A stretch of DNA of 64,000 nucleotides from Clostridia bacterium (GCA_022786605.1 JALFWW010000021.1:62001-126000); one strand, 5' to 3'. Positions 43,255 through 52,517 are shown, numbered from the stretch's first letter. Numbers and translations: made by a program. Notes: generated from the sequence alone by a model not told the origin.

Positions 43255-45084
43255 ATGTGCGGCATTTGCGGCTTTACGGGACGTCTTATGACTTCCGAAG
43301 AAATACTGGAAAACATGATGAACAAAATCATCCACCGCGGTCCTGACAGCGGCGGCAAACATATTGACGACGGCGTTTCCATGGGATTCCGCCGTTTGAG
43401 CATCATCGACCTGGAGGGCGGCACACAGCCCATCTACAACGAAAACAGGGATATGGTCATCACATTCAACGGGGAAATCTACAACCATCAGGAACTCCGT
43501 GAAGACCTCATCGCAAAGGGTCATGTCATGGGCAGCCATGCGGACACAGAAGTCCTGCTCCACGGCTACGAAGAATACGGCGAAGACCTGCTGCCCAAAC
43601 TGCGTGGCATGTTCGCTTTCGTTATCTGGGACAGCAAAACAAAGACACTCTTTGGCGCAAGAGACTTTTTCGGCATCAAGCCCTTTTACTACTCCATCCA
43701 GAACGGGAACCTGGTTTACGGCTCCGAAATCAAGAGCATTCTGGAATACCCCGGTTTCAAACGGGAAGTAAACAAAGAAGCACTGGAAAACTATCTCACA
43801 TTCCAGTACAGCGTCCTGCCGGAAACATTCTTCAAAGGCGTATTCAAACTGCCTCCTGCTCACTGCTTCACTTTTAAGGACGGCAAAATGGACATCAAAC
43901 GCTATTGGGAACCTGTTTTCGAACCCGACCACACAAAATCTCTGGAACAGTTCGTGGACGACATTGACAACGCTATGCAGGATTCCATCAAAAAGCACAA
44001 AATCAGCGACGTGGAAGTAGGCTCTTTCCTTTCCAGCGGCGTTGACAGCTCTTATGTGGCTGCGTCTTTCCACGGGGACAAGACATTCACCGTAGGTTTC
44101 GACTACGAAAAATACAACGAAATCGACTACGCGAAAGCATTGTCTGAAAAAATCCATATCGACAACTACAACAAGCTGATTTCCAAAGACGAATACTGGG
44201 ATGTGATTGGCAAAGTACAGTATCACATGGACGAGCCTTTGGCAGACCCTTCCGCCATTGCTCTGTATTTTGTAAGCCAGACAGCGGCAAAACATGTGAA
44301 GGTTTCCCTTTCCGGCGAAGGGGCTGACGAATTTTTCGGCGGCTACAACATTTATCGGGAACCTCACGACCTGCTGCCTCTGACCAGACTGCCCCGTCCC
44401 GTACGGAAAGCCATGGGCGCCGTAGCGAAAAAACTGCCCAAGGTAAAAGGCAGAAACTACCTGATTCGCGGCAGCAAGGACTTGCAGGAACGCTTCATCG
44501 GCAACGCTTTCATGTTCCAGGAAGAAGAACGTGAAAAAATACTGAAAGCCCCCACAGGGAACTATCATCACATGGAACTGACACGCCCTTACTACGACAA
44601 AGTCAAAGATCAGGACGATGTGACCAAAATGCAGTATATCGATATCCATTTCTGGCTCATTGGCGACATCCTGCTGAAAGCGGACAAAATGAGTATGGCA
44701 CACTCTCTGGAAGTGCGTGTACCTTTCCTGGACAGAAAAGTATTCGATATTGCCAGAACTGTACCCACAGAATACAAAGTCAACAAAGAAAACACCAAAT
44801 TTGCTATGCGTCAGGCGGCTCACCGTTATCTGCCCGACATGGTTGCGGAGAAGAAAAAACTGGGCTTCCCCGTACCCATCCGTATCTGGCTGAAAGAGGA
44901 CGCTTATTACAACCGTGTGAAAACTGCTTTTGAAAGCCCCGCGGCGAAAGAATTCTTCAAATCCGAAGAAATCATCAAATATCTGGATGAACATCGGGCG
45001 GGCAAAGCGGACAACAGCCGTAAAATTTGGACAATCTATATGTTCTTAGTATGGCACCAGCAGTTCTTTGAACAGGCGGCATAA
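43255..45084 (+). CDS. asnB: Asparagine synthase (glutamine-hydrolysing)
   Basis: Makes asparagine from aspartate, glutamine and ATP. The product is 609 residues. The start at 43255 is fixed by the nucleophile Cys2 in M-C-G-I-C-G-F, which must be N-terminal after Met removal, and by AGGAGG. The glutaminase part has H-R-G-P-D-S-G and the nearby F-N-G-E-I-Y-N. The synthetase part has the PP-loop S-S-G-V-D-S-S and later S-G-E-G-A-D-E-F-F-G-G-Y. Full length and intact. Confidence 0.96.
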   Translation: MCGICGFTGRLMTSEEILENMMNKIIHRGPDSGGKHIDDGVSMGFRRLSIIDLEGGTQPIYNENRDMVITFNGEIYNHQELREDLIAKGHVMGSHADTEVLLHGYEEYGEDLLPKLRGMFAFVIWDSKTKTLFGARDFFGIKPFYYSIQNGNLVYGSEIKSILEYPGFKREVNKEALENYLTFQYSVLPETFFKGVFKLPPAHCFTFKDGKMDIKRYWEPVFEPDHTKSLEQFVDDIDNAMQDSIKKHKISDVEVGSFLSSGVDSSYVAASFHGDKTFTVGFDYEKYNEIDYAKALSEKIHIDNYNKLISKDEYWDVIGKVQYHMDEPLADPSAIALYFVSQTAAKHVKVSLSGEGADEFFGGYNIYREPHDLLPLTRLPRPVRKAMGAVAKKLPKVKGRNYLIRGSKDLQERFIGNAFMFQEEEREKILKAPTGNYHHMELTRPYYDKVKDQDDVTKMQYIDIHFWLIGDILLKADKMSMAHSLEVRVPFLDRKVFDIARTVPTEYKVNKENTKFAMRQAAHRYLPDMVAEKKKLGFPVPIRIWLKEDAYYNRVKTAFESPAAKEFFKSEEIIKYLDEHRAGKADNSRKIWTIYMFLVWHQQFFEQAA

Positions 45085-45091
45085 CAGAAAC

Positions 45092-45140
45092 AAAAAACAG
45101 CTGAAATCCTTACATACAAAGGATTTCAGCTGTTTTCTTT
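45092..45140. terminator. Bidirectional terminator after asnB
   Basis: AACAGCTGAAATCC (45096-45109) and GGATTTCAGCTGTT (45121-45134) pair perfectly, with A and T runs on the two sides. It separates asnB from the convergent XRE gene. Confidence 0.9.
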
Positions 45141-45165
45141 TTATTGTGATTTCCGCCGTTCCCCA

Positions 45166-45468
45166 TTACAGCAGAAAAACCAGTTCTCCAATGATTTTCT
45201 GGACTTTGGGTTCCAATTGCATAAACTGCTCCAAAAATGGATTGCTCATTTCTTTGTACTCCAAGCCTTCCCGACCCAAAAGCGCGTCTGTGGACACCCC
45301 CAAAATATCCGCCAGACGGCACAGATCCGACAAAGAAGGCTCATTCCTGCCGGATTCATAATTGGCAATGGCAGTGTGGCTGTAATGCAGTTCCTTTGCC
45401 AAGGCCTTCTGGGTCATACCGCGGACCTTGCGGTATTTCCGTAAATTCTGCGCAAATGCTGTTTTCAT
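45166..45468 (-). CDS. XRE-family helix-turn-helix regulator
   Basis: The 100-residue protein has a helix-turn-helix M-T-Q-K-A-L-A-K-E-L-H-Y-S-H-T-A-I-A-N-Y (about 18-37) followed by E-S-G-R-N-E-P-S-L, the standard XRE/Cro-C1 pattern, and a short C-terminal helix. It is divergent from the 45606 regulator, with a very AT-rich 137-bp gap that includes TTATAT/ATATAA inverted repeats. The arrangement is that of a phage-like control pair. Confidence 0.88.
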   Translation of the reverse strand: MKTAFAQNLRKYRKVRGMTQKALAKELHYSHTAIANYESGRNEPSLSDLCRLADILGVSTDALLGREGLEYKEMSNPFLEQFMQLEPKVQKIIGELVFLL

Positions 45469-45605
45469 GTGCTTGCCCCTTTCGCCCTTTTTATTATATT
45501 TTTTACCATATTTATTATTATATCATAATATAAATTATTTTTAATACAATAAAAAGCCGTGCCTGCGTCCATTATACTAACAACAAAGAAAGGGTAGGAT
45601 GGACC

Positions 45606-45851
45606 ATGCAAAAAGATTATGCGGAAAACTACAAAAAACTGGGCTTGAAAATCGCTTATTTCCGAAAACTCAAAGGGCTGACCCAGGAACAGCTGGCGGA
45701 AATACTGGATGTGGACACCAGTTTTATTGGGCAGATCGAAGCCCCCAACATTTATAAACCCATCACATTGACCACATTGTTCCGTATTGCGGACGCACTG
45801 GAAATGACGCCGGGAGAACTTCTGGACTCCGAAAGCAGGAGCGGATTCTGA
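45606..45851 (+). CDS. XRE-family helix-turn-helix regulator
   Basis: The 81-residue protein is nearly all DNA-binding domain: L-T-Q-E-Q-L-A-E-I-L-D-V-D-T-S-F-I-G-Q-I-E (about 25-45) and then L-F-R-I-A-D-A-L-E-M-T-P-G-E-L-L. AGGATGG precedes the ATG closely. It is divergent from the 45166 gene. The 385-bp gap after it holds R1 copy B and a weak GCTTTCC/GGAAGC terminator near 46113-46140, and no gene. Confidence 0.85.
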   Translation: MQKDYAENYKKLGLKIAYFRKLKGLTQEQLAEILDVDTSFIGQIEAPNIYKPITLTTLFRIADALEMTPGELLDSESRSGF

Positions 45852-46025
45852 TAGAAAACGATTTTACAAAAAATACAGTATACTCAATATAATTGAAACA
45901 CCTAATATCTACAGACCCATTTCCCCTTATCCCCTGTTCCGCCCCGCAACATTTTAGCATCAGCTTATTTTTTTCCAATTACACAAAAGGCATGTTTCTC
46001 ATGATTTTGAAGGCAGGTCTTCAGG

Positions 46026-46091
46026 GCATCTTCATAAGAAAACAAAGATAGCCGGAATCCTTATAAAACAAAAGGGTTCCGGCTATCTTCC
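46026..46091 (-). repeat. R1 dispersed structured repeat, partial inverted copy B
   Basis: It contains CATCTTCATAAGAAAACAAAG (ending at 46046, identical in its core to the reverse of copies A and C) and the inner hairpin GATAGCCGGAA (46047-46057) with TTCCGGCTATC (46077-46087). The outer partner arm and the first hairpin are missing. It probably terminates transcription from the XRE gene at 45606. Confidence 0.7.
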
Positions 46092-46236
46092 TTTTCCCGG
46101 ATGGTACGCTGCATGCTTTCCAAAGGGGAAGCCTCTTTTTTTATTTTCTCTTTTTTCACATGTTGGGACTTTTTGGGACTTAGAACCCATTACTCTTAGG
46201 GCGTAACCAAAACCAAACAGAAAGGAGAGAAAACAA

Positions 46237-46908
46237 ATGGCAACATTCACAGAGCATTATGACCTCATCAAGCCCGGCACCGACGATTATTACGACGTAG
46301 CGGACTTCAATGAGAACATGGATGCCATCGACACCCAGCTCTATCAGGCGGAACGGGATATGGCAGGGGTCAGCGAAAAAATCGGCAATCCCGGTGACGA
46401 AGGGGAGGATACCCTCTTCGGGCTCTTGCATCCCAGTCACCAACCGGAGGAAAAAGCGGACTTTTACCGCTATTCCAAAACAGACATCAAGCACCAGATT
46501 CAAAACTGGACAGCCATTCCGCAGGTTTCTGGCGGCGCTGTATGGACATATTTCAAACTGCTGAATGTCTATGCTCAGAAAAACGGTACCATTTATGTAA
46601 AACTGAAAGCAACACAGCAGGCCATCATGTCCTTTATGGTGCTCAGAAAAGTGGCTTATAAAATTTTATCCGCGCCGGAAAAAACGGAATTCAAATCTAT
46701 GGATTACGCAATGGGAATGAATTTTGATTATGTAGACTTTCAAAAAGAATATGTCAATTCTTCCAGCAAGCTGGTTTCCACAGAAAACGAATGGGTTTTT
46801 CCCGTCATTGCCGGTGTGGAATATGTATTCCTGTTGCAAGCAAACAACGCCACCAGCCTGACAGTCACCGATTTTTCCATAGGCTACACCGATACCATAG
46901 CACCATGA
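46237..46908 (+). CDS. Phage tail-associated (tail-fibre-like) protein
   Basis: The 223-residue product begins T-E-H-Y-D-L-I-K-P-G-T-D-D-Y-Y-D-V-A-D-F-N-E-N-M-D-A-I-D, an opening typical of tail-fibre or baseplate-associated proteins in prophages of Clostridia. The rest is beta-rich with no further motif that I know. AAAGGAG precedes the ATG. It starts a three-gene series with the 46928 and XkdX genes, all that remains of a tail module here. Confidence 0.65.
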   Translation: MATFTEHYDLIKPGTDDYYDVADFNENMDAIDTQLYQAERDMAGVSEKIGNPGDEGEDTLFGLLHPSHQPEEKADFYRYSKTDIKHQIQNWTAIPQVSGGAVWTYFKLLNVYAQKNGTIYVKLKATQQAIMSFMVLRKVAYKILSAPEKTEFKSMDYAMGMNFDYVDFQKEYVNSSSKLVSTENEWVFPVIAGVEYVFLLQANNATSLTVTDFSIGYTDTIAP

Positions 46909-46927
46909 ACGAAAGGAGAGAACGAAT

Positions 46928-47212
46928 ATGTTAGTCAATTTTGACAAGACCGGACGCGTCATCTGGTACAACCTTTATGTAAGCAGGGAAGCGGCGGAAA
47001 GCTGCCTCTCAGACAACACCATCTGGCTGGATACCTCCCTGCCGCCTTTTCCAGAGCCGAAAGAAGGCTTTGTGGTATATCTGAAGCTGAATGAAGAACA
47101 ACAGCTCATCTACGACTACGAACCCCAGCCGGAACCTGTTTTCACAGACCTGCAGATCATCATGCAGGGGCTTTCCGATCTGGAGCTGACCATTCTGGAA
47201 GGAGGCGTGTGA
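46928..47212 (+). CDS. Small phage-tail-region protein
   Basis: The 94-residue protein starts V-N-F-D-K-T-G-R-V-I-W-Y-N-L and is acidic with a Pro-rich middle (P-P-F-P-E-P-K). Its position between a tail-fibre-like protein and an XkdX protein is that of the small unnamed proteins in Clostridia tail modules. AAAGGAG precedes the ATG. There is no domain that I recognise. Confidence 0.55.
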   Translation: MLVNFDKTGRVIWYNLYVSREAAESCLSDNTIWLDTSLPPFPEPKEGFVVYLKLNEEQQLIYDYEPQPEPVFTDLQIIMQGLSDLELTILEGGV

Positions 47213-47213
47213 A

Positions 47214-47333
47214 ATGTACGAAATCCTGAAGAAAAAATACAAACTGGGCTATGTCCGCAAAGACCAGCTGCTGCGTTATCTGGCACTGGGCAAACTGACA
47301 GAGGAAGAATATAAGGACATCGTCCAGTCCTGA
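47214..47333 (+). CDS. XkdX-family phage protein
   Basis: The 39-residue protein Y-E-I-L-K-K-K-Y-K-L-G-Y, with L-G-K-L-T-E-E-E-Y-K-D-I near the end, matches the XkdX pattern of PBSX-like and other prophage tail modules. GGAGG lies eight bases before the ATG, and the upstream stop is one base before it. Length and position support the call although the gene is very short. Confidence 0.78.
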   Translation: MYEILKKKYKLGYVRKDQLLRYLALGKLTEEEYKDIVQS

Positions 47334-47340
47334 CAAAAAC

Positions 47341-47384
47341 AAAACCGGAAGTTCCATAAAAAAACTGGAATTTCCGGTTTTTTA
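47341..47384. terminator. Bidirectional terminator after the phage remnant
   Basis: AAAACCGGAA (47341-47350) and TTCCGGTTTT (47372-47381) pair, with an inner TTCC/GGAA pair and flanking A and T runs. Confidence 0.82.
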
Positions 47385-48248
47385 TATTTCCGGTTTTGTG
47401 TCTTTGGGCTTATCATAAGTGGTTTTCAGCGCCACATTGAACACCGCCCCCATGAGCATGGCGATCATGCTCCAGTCCATCCAAACCAGCAAAGCGATGA
47501 TGACCCCAATGGAGCCATAAATGATGGAGTAGCGTCCCATATGGTCCACATAGTAGGAAAATATCAAAGAGAACAGCATCCATACCCCCATGGACAATAC
47601 AGCCCCCGGCAGGATATACCGCGCTTTCTGCCTTTTGGACGGAGAAAAGAAATACACCGCCGACAGCACAAACAGCAATGCCCCAGCCAAGGGCACAAAA
47701 CGCATGCGGCTCCAGCCCGTGATAAATTCCGCGGAAATGGGGATATATTCCCCTACAAAACCCAGTACCCGTTCCCCCAGCAGCAGAAGCAGCAGCATCA
47801 CAGGGATGAGGACAATGGTCAATGCCGTCAAAATGGCTGTGCGGATGGAATGGCTGCCGGATTTTTCCTCACCGTAAATATCGTTGATGGCTTCCATCAG
47901 GTTGGAAACCGCCCGCAGGGGAAACCAGATGGAAAAGACCATACCAAATGTGAGCAGGGCATTGTTGCTGCTCTTTGTGATATGCTCAATGGCAAGATTC
48001 AGGAACGCCACCACATCTTCCGGCAGGAAACGGGTGATCTGTCCATCCAATGTCAATGTGGGCAGGTGCAATAGCCCCAAAAGAGATGTCACAAAAATAA
48101 AAAACGGGAACATGGCAAACAAAAGGTAGTATGTCATAGCGGCTGCGTTGCGCCCCACCTTATTGTCAAAATACCCCTGTATGGTCAGCAGGATCACTTT
48201 CTGCCAGCCTTTCCGTTTATTGATCTGTCCGTATAAATCCAGTTCCAT
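47382..48248 (-). CDS. YihY/BrkB-family membrane protein
   Basis: A 288-residue polytopic protein with about six membrane segments and the family segments A-A-A-M-T-Y-Y-L-L-F-A-M-F-P-F and Y-G-S-I-G-V-I-I-A-L-L-V-W-M. The family was once mislabelled ribonuclease BN; its function is unknown. The start lies 32 bases inside the end of the SDR gene, so translation is probably coupled. Confidence 0.9.
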   Translation of the reverse strand: MELDLYGQINKRKGWQKVILLTIQGYFDNKVGRNAAAMTYYLLFAMFPFFIFVTSLLGLLHLPTLTLDGQITRFLPEDVVAFLNLAIEHITKSSNNALLTFGMVFSIWFPLRAVSNLMEAINDIYGEEKSGSHSIRTAILTALTIVLIPVMLLLLLLGERVLGFVGEYIPISAEFITGWSRMRFVPLAGALLFVLSAVYFFSPSKRQKARYILPGAVLSMGVWMLFSLIFSYYVDHMGRYSIIYGSIGVIIALLVWMDWSMIAMLMGAVFNVALKTTYDKPKDTKPEI

Positions 48249-49008
48249 GTTTGTCCTCTTTTCGTTTTTGGATGGCGTAGGTCAAAGGCAGCAGACATCT
48301 TTCCGGCAATATCCGCTGCATCAGTCTTGTGGCATATGTGCCGCCATCAGGCAGTATCACCGTTTTTCCCGCAAAAATACCTCGCAGTCCTGCCGCTGCC
48401 GCTTTTTTCGGAGAAATGCCCTTCACAGCGGACTTTGCGTTGGCGTTGCGGTTAAAATCCGTATCCACAGGTCCGGGACAAAGAGCAGATACCCTTACCT
48501 GGCTCCCTTCCTGCCGCAGTTCCTCCGCCACCGCCTGTGTCAGCCGCAGCACATAGTTTTTCCCGGCATAGTAAGACGCCATAAGGGGTCCTGCCGTAAA
48601 TCCAGCCGATGACGCCACATTCAAAATATATCCATGATCTCGACGGACAAAATCCCGCAAAAACAGTTTTGTGAGGATATGTACCGCCCGGACATTGAGG
48701 TTCAGCATATCCAGTTCTTTTTCCAATGGGATTTGGGTAAACTGCCCCACTGCGCCCACACCCGCGTTATTGATGACAAGGTCAATGGGCATATCTTTCA
48801 CTGCCGCATACAGCTGATAGCAGTCCGCTTCTTTGGACAAGTCCACGGTGATGATGTCCACATGGGTGGGCAATATTTTCTGCAATTTCCGCATTTTTGC
48901 CGTATTCCGACTGGCTAATACCAAATCAAAGCCTCTCTGGCTCAAAAGCAGGGCAAAAGCCTTGCCGATGCCGCTGGTGGCTCCGGTGATGAGAGCACGC
49001 ACCTGCAC
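48217..49008 (-). CDS. Short-chain dehydrogenase/reductase
   Basis: The 263-residue NAD(P)-dependent enzyme has G-A-T-S-G-I-G at 8-14, N-N-A-G-V-G for the cofactor site, and S-S-A-G with Y-Y-A-G-K for the catalytic Ser, Tyr and Lys. P-G-P-V-D-T-D-F follows. The substrate cannot be read from the sequence. It is upstream of and overlapping the YihY gene. Confidence 0.9.
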   Translation of the reverse strand: MQVRALITGATSGIGKAFALLLSQRGFDLVLASRNTAKMRKLQKILPTHVDIITVDLSKEADCYQLYAAVKDMPIDLVINNAGVGAVGQFTQIPLEKELDMLNLNVRAVHILTKLFLRDFVRRDHGYILNVASSAGFTAGPLMASYYAGKNYVLRLTQAVAEELRQEGSQVRVSALCPGPVDTDFNRNANAKSAVKGISPKKAAAAGLRGIFAGKTVILPDGGTYATRLMQRILPERCLLPLTYAIQKRKEDKHGTGFIRTDQ

Positions 49009-49149
49009 GCCTCCTTTCCTTTTTCCCGTTTATTTCATTTCATTATACCTGTAAAACAGGGGTTTTTCAATGCGGGAGAAACCGCAAAAAGGTACAAAAA
49101 AACCAACTTTCGCAATTCGCTCCTCCTTAGGGAAATAATCCCAGAAAAA

Positions 49150-49190
49150 CATAATGGCTGAAATCCTTGGTATTTCAAGAATTCCAGCCA
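49150..49190 (-). terminator. Terminator of the tenA-thiZXY operon
   Basis: GGCTG (49156-49160) and CAGCC (49185-49189) close an imperfect stem that also includes CTTG/CAAG; on the minus strand ATTATGTTTTT follows. Confidence 0.55.
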
Positions 49191-49244
49191 CATCTGTTTG
49201 CTTATGAAAGCCCGCCTGATAAGTCAGTCCTTTGTGTATCCCGT

Positions 49245-50279
49245 TTATGCCGCCTCTTCCAGAGGATTTACCACCAATCCGCTCACATCCGCTTCTTTGG
49301 TCAGTACGCCCACTTCATACATCCAGTCAGCGTTTTCCTGCCATACGGATGCTTCCTGATGGAGGAAAGGCGCGGATTCTGTTTCCATATCGGGCAGCAG
49401 GATTTCCATGCTCTGTCTTTCTACGTTTTCAGACAGAGGGAAGTTTGCTTCGTTCTGGTTGTCCAGCAGAATCTGCAATGCTTCGTCAGGGTTGTTCTTC
49501 ATGTCTTCAAAGCCTTTCTGGCAGGCACGGAGGAAGCCCTGATATTTTTCGGGGTTTTCATTGATGGCGTCTTTGTTTGCCAAAAATACCAGTTCATAGC
49601 CCTGCGGTACGCCAAAGTCTGTGGGATAGAAGTAATTCACTTCAAAGCCCTGTTCTTCCATCTGCGGCACTTCATGGTTCACCATGTTGCCGATGGTCGC
49701 GTCCACCTGACCTGTGGTCAGAGCGGACATCAGGTCGAAACCAACGTCGATGCATTCGCAGTCGTCAGCGGACAGACCCGCGTCTGCCAGCATTGCCTGA
49801 ATCTGTGCTTCAGACAGGACAGTGCCCGCATAGCCGATCTTCTTGCCAGCCAAATCTTTTGCTTCTGTGATGCCGCTGTCTTTCAGGGAAATGACTACGT
49901 TCATAGATTTCTGTGTGATGGCGCCGAAGGAAACGATGGGCACATTTTCTTCCACAGAAGTGAGGATCACATCCTGCATATAATATACGCCGGCATCCGC
50001 TTTTCTTGCGGCAGGCAGGGAAATGCCGTCATTGGTGTTGGCAGGGAACTGCACCACCAGATTCAGCCCTTCTTCGGCAAAATAGCCTTTTTCCATGGCA
50101 TCATAGAGGAACGCGTGTACCGCGTTGGGATACCAGTCCAGCACAACGGAAAAATCCTCCAGCTGGGTTTCCTCGCCAGTGGTTTCGGCAGTGGTTTCCG
50201 CGGATTCTCCACTTCCGCAGGCTGTCATGCCGCATACCATGACTGCTGCCATGAGCATTGCAAACAATTTCTTTTTCAT
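49245..50279 (-). CDS. thiY: Thiamine-precursor ABC transporter, binding lipoprotein (ThiY-like)
   Basis: The 344-residue NMT1/THI5-like binding protein has a lipobox M-T-A-C near residue 20 and then a Thr/Glu linker. The binding fold carries V-V-L-D-W-Y-P-N-A-V-H-A and the later G-Y-A-G-T-V-L-S-E-A. Such proteins bind formylaminopyrimidine or a related pyrimidine. Its place downstream of a TPP riboswitch with tenA fixes the pathway: salvage of the pyrimidine part of thiamine. Confidence 0.9.
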   Translation of the reverse strand: MKKKLFAMLMAAVMVCGMTACGSGESAETTAETTGEETQLEDFSVVLDWYPNAVHAFLYDAMEKGYFAEEGLNLVVQFPANTNDGISLPAARKADAGVYYMQDVILTSVEENVPIVSFGAITQKSMNVVISLKDSGITEAKDLAGKKIGYAGTVLSEAQIQAMLADAGLSADDCECIDVGFDLMSALTTGQVDATIGNMVNHEVPQMEEQGFEVNYFYPTDFGVPQGYELVFLANKDAINENPEKYQGFLRACQKGFEDMKNNPDEALQILLDNQNEANFPLSENVERQSMEILLPDMETESAPFLHQEASVWQENADWMYEVGVLTKEADVSGLVVNPLEEAA

Positions 50280-50282
50280 TCC

Positions 50283-51026
50283 TTAAATCTCCTTTCTCCA
50301 TTTGATAAAGCGATATTCCAAGACGGTAATGATCCCAACGGCAACCATCGCCGTTATGGACAACAGTACCACAGGCGCGAAAACGCCTGCGCCGTCCAAC
50401 TGTGTCATCATACGTTTGCTGAAATAGCCCAGACCTTCCTGCGCTCCCAGCCATTCGGCAATGGCAGCCCCAATGACACTGAGGGGGATTGCCATTTTGA
50501 TGGCAGAGAAAAAGTTAGGCAGCGCCGTAGGCAGTTTCAGTTTCCAGAAAATATCGGCTTTTGTGGCGCCGTAAGTCTGCAATAATTCTTCCATTTCCCG
50601 TTTGGTGGCCTTGAATCCGTCAAAAACCGTAATGGCAATGGGGAAAAAGGTGATGAGGATGGTCACCAGCACCTTACTCCAGATGGAATATCCAAACCAA
50701 AGGATGAACAAAGGCGCAATGGCTGTGGTAGGGATGGTCTGGGATGCCACGATCACGGGATAGAGTGCCCGTTCCACTTTCTCACTGGCATCCATGACAA
50801 CTGCCAGCAGAATCCCCAGCACAATGGAAATCAAAAGCCCAATGGCTGTGACCTTCATGGTTGCGGGCAGATGCACCAAAAACAGAGGTTTTCTAAGCTC
50901 CCACAGCCGCACACAAATCTGCGTGGGTGAGGGCAGGATATAGGCCGCGTCAATGATCATGGCGATGCCCTGCCACAGCAGCAGCAGAACCACAGCCAGA
51001 ATCACAGAAGGCAGATGCTTTTTCAT
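50283..51026 (-). CDS. thiX: Thiamine-precursor ABC transporter, permease
   Basis: The 247-residue membrane permease has six segments and the binding-protein-dependent transport loop E-L-L-Q-T-Y-G-A-T-K-A-D-I-F-W-K-L-K-L-P that docks the ATPase. It overlaps thiZ by four bases and is three bases from thiY. It imports the pyrimidine precursor bound by ThiY. Confidence 0.92.
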   Translation of the reverse strand: MKKHLPSVILAVVLLLLWQGIAMIIDAAYILPSPTQICVRLWELRKPLFLVHLPATMKVTAIGLLISIVLGILLAVVMDASEKVERALYPVIVASQTIPTTAIAPLFILWFGYSIWSKVLVTILITFFPIAITVFDGFKATKREMEELLQTYGATKADIFWKLKLPTALPNFFSAIKMAIPLSVIGAAIAEWLGAQEGLGYFSKRMMTQLDGAGVFAPVVLLSITAMVAVGIITVLEYRFIKWRKEI

Positions 51027-51778
51027 GGATTCATCACGCTCCTTCTGAGTTTTTCAATGAGGGTTTCTTTCAGTTCCACAATATCAGGTCGTTTCAAGTC
51101 CTCACGATTGCGAGGATAAGACAGGGGCACTTCCACCCGTTCCATCTGGGAAAAAGGTCTGTCCTGAATGATATAAATGGTTTTGGAAAGGAAAATGGCT
51201 TCCTCTACGTCGTGGGTGATGAACAATATGGTCTTATGATAATGCTCCCACTGATGCAGCAGCCATTCCTGCATATCCACACGGGTCAGATAGTCCAAAG
51301 CGCTGAAAGGCTCGTCCAATAAAAGCATATCCGCCCCGGACAGCAATGTGCGGGCAAAGGCTACCCGCTGCTTCATACCGCCGGACAAATCTTTTGGATA
51401 TTTTGGGGCGTATTCCGACAGCCCCACCTGCTCCAGCACTTCTTTGCAGCGTTTTTCCTGTTCCGCCTTAGGGACTTTCGCTAGTTCCATAGGCAGACAG
51501 ATATTCTTTTCAATGGTGTGCCAAGGGAAGAGCAGGTCTTTCTGTGGCATAAAAGCACTGTAGTTCTTCAGCTCCTGGACAGGACGTCCGTCCACCAGTA
51601 TCCGTCCCTGCTGTAATTTTTCCAGACCGTTGATGAGACGGAAAATGGTGCTTTTGCCGCAGCCGCTGGCGCCGATGATGGACACAAATTCCCTGTCCTC
51701 CACCTGAAAATTCAAATTCCGCATCATGTCGAAGTCATCTTCGGCATAACGGAAAGATACGTTCTCAAATTGCAGCAT
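51023..51778 (-). CDS. thiZ: Thiamine-precursor ABC transporter, ATPase
   Basis: The 251-residue ABC ATPase has Walker A G-A-S-G-C-G-K-S-T (about 36-44), the Q-loop, the signature L-S-G-G-M-K-Q-R, Walker B L-L-L-D-E-P and switch His in F-I-T-H-D-V-E-E-A. It resembles nitrate/taurine-type ATPases, as ThiZ proteins do. It starts 21 bases after tenA. Confidence 0.92.
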   Translation of the reverse strand: MLQFENVSFRYAEDDFDMMRNLNFQVEDREFVSIIGASGCGKSTIFRLINGLEKLQQGRILVDGRPVQELKNYSAFMPQKDLLFPWHTIEKNICLPMELAKVPKAEQEKRCKEVLEQVGLSEYAPKYPKDLSGGMKQRVAFARTLLSGADMLLLDEPFSALDYLTRVDMQEWLLHQWEHYHKTILFITHDVEEAIFLSKTIYIIQDRPFSQMERVEVPLSYPRNREDLKRPDIVELKETLIEKLRRSVMNP

Positions 51779-51799
51779 AATTTCTTTCGCTCTCCTTCT

Positions 51800-52459
51800 T
51801 TACATCTCCATGGCATAAGCCATATCCCAGAACAGCTTTTCATAGCGGCTGCATGTTACGAAAATATCTGTCAGATACGCTTCCTGTTCAGGGGTGATGT
51901 TTTCACCCAGAGCGTCTACACAATCAATGATTTCTTTGGTGCTGTCGGCGTATTCTTTGCTGCTGTAGCCCTGTACCCATTCGCCGTAAAGGGGATGTTC
52001 CACAGCGCCGGGCACCTGCACATGGTGTTCCCCAATGACCTGATAACTCCACGCGCATGCCAGCACTGCCATAAGGATTTCCAGAGGGCCCCCTTTGTTT
52101 GCCACATCCAGCATATAAGAAGTATAGGACTGGTTTGTGAGAGCGGAAGGTGTTTTTGCCACTTCTTCCTCGGTGATACCCAGTCTTGCCATATAAGTCT
52201 TATGTACATTCATTTCGCCGTCCAGTACATCGTGTACCATGCCGGCGAAACGGCGCATCAATTCCGGGTCTTCCGTCTTGATGACACCAAAAGCAAAGAC
52301 CTTGGCATACTGCAGCAGATAACGATAATCCTGAATCATATAAAAACGGAATTTTTCCACATCCAGTGTACCTTCCGCCAGTTCTTTCACGAAAGGCTGT
52401 TCCAAATACCCCATCCAGATATCTTCCACACTTTTGTAAAGACGTTCTGTCAGTTTCAT
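51800..52459 (-). CDS. tenA: Aminopyrimidine aminohydrolase TenA (thiaminase II)
   Basis: Hydrolyses aminomethyl-aminopyrimidine to hydroxymethylpyrimidine in thiamine salvage. The 219-residue protein has Asp44 in Q-D-Y-R-Y, nucleophile Cys135 in L-A-C-A-W-S-Y and a late Glu in Y-E-K-L-F-W, all at the positions known for TenA. First gene after the TPP riboswitch; AGGAGG precedes the ATG. With ThiXYZ it forms a complete import-and-hydrolysis unit. Confidence 0.95.
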   Translation of the reverse strand: MKLTERLYKSVEDIWMGYLEQPFVKELAEGTLDVEKFRFYMIQDYRYLLQYAKVFAFGVIKTEDPELMRRFAGMVHDVLDGEMNVHKTYMARLGITEEEVAKTPSALTNQSYTSYMLDVANKGGPLEILMAVLACAWSYQVIGEHHVQVPGAVEHPLYGEWVQGYSSKEYADSTKEIIDCVDALGENITPEQEAYLTDIFVTCSRYEKLFWDMAYAMEM

Positions 52460-52483
52460 GATGATTTCCTCCTTTTTTCCACA

Positions 52484-52517
52484 AAAAAAATTCTTTCCCT
52501 TAAGAAGGAAAGAATCT
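52484..52517 (-). terminator. Riboswitch-linked terminator before tenA
   Basis: ATTCTTTCC (52490-52498) and GGAAAGAAT (52507-52515) pair; on the minus strand a run of eight T follows. It lies between the TPP aptamer and tenA, so it is the expression platform. Confidence 0.88.
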
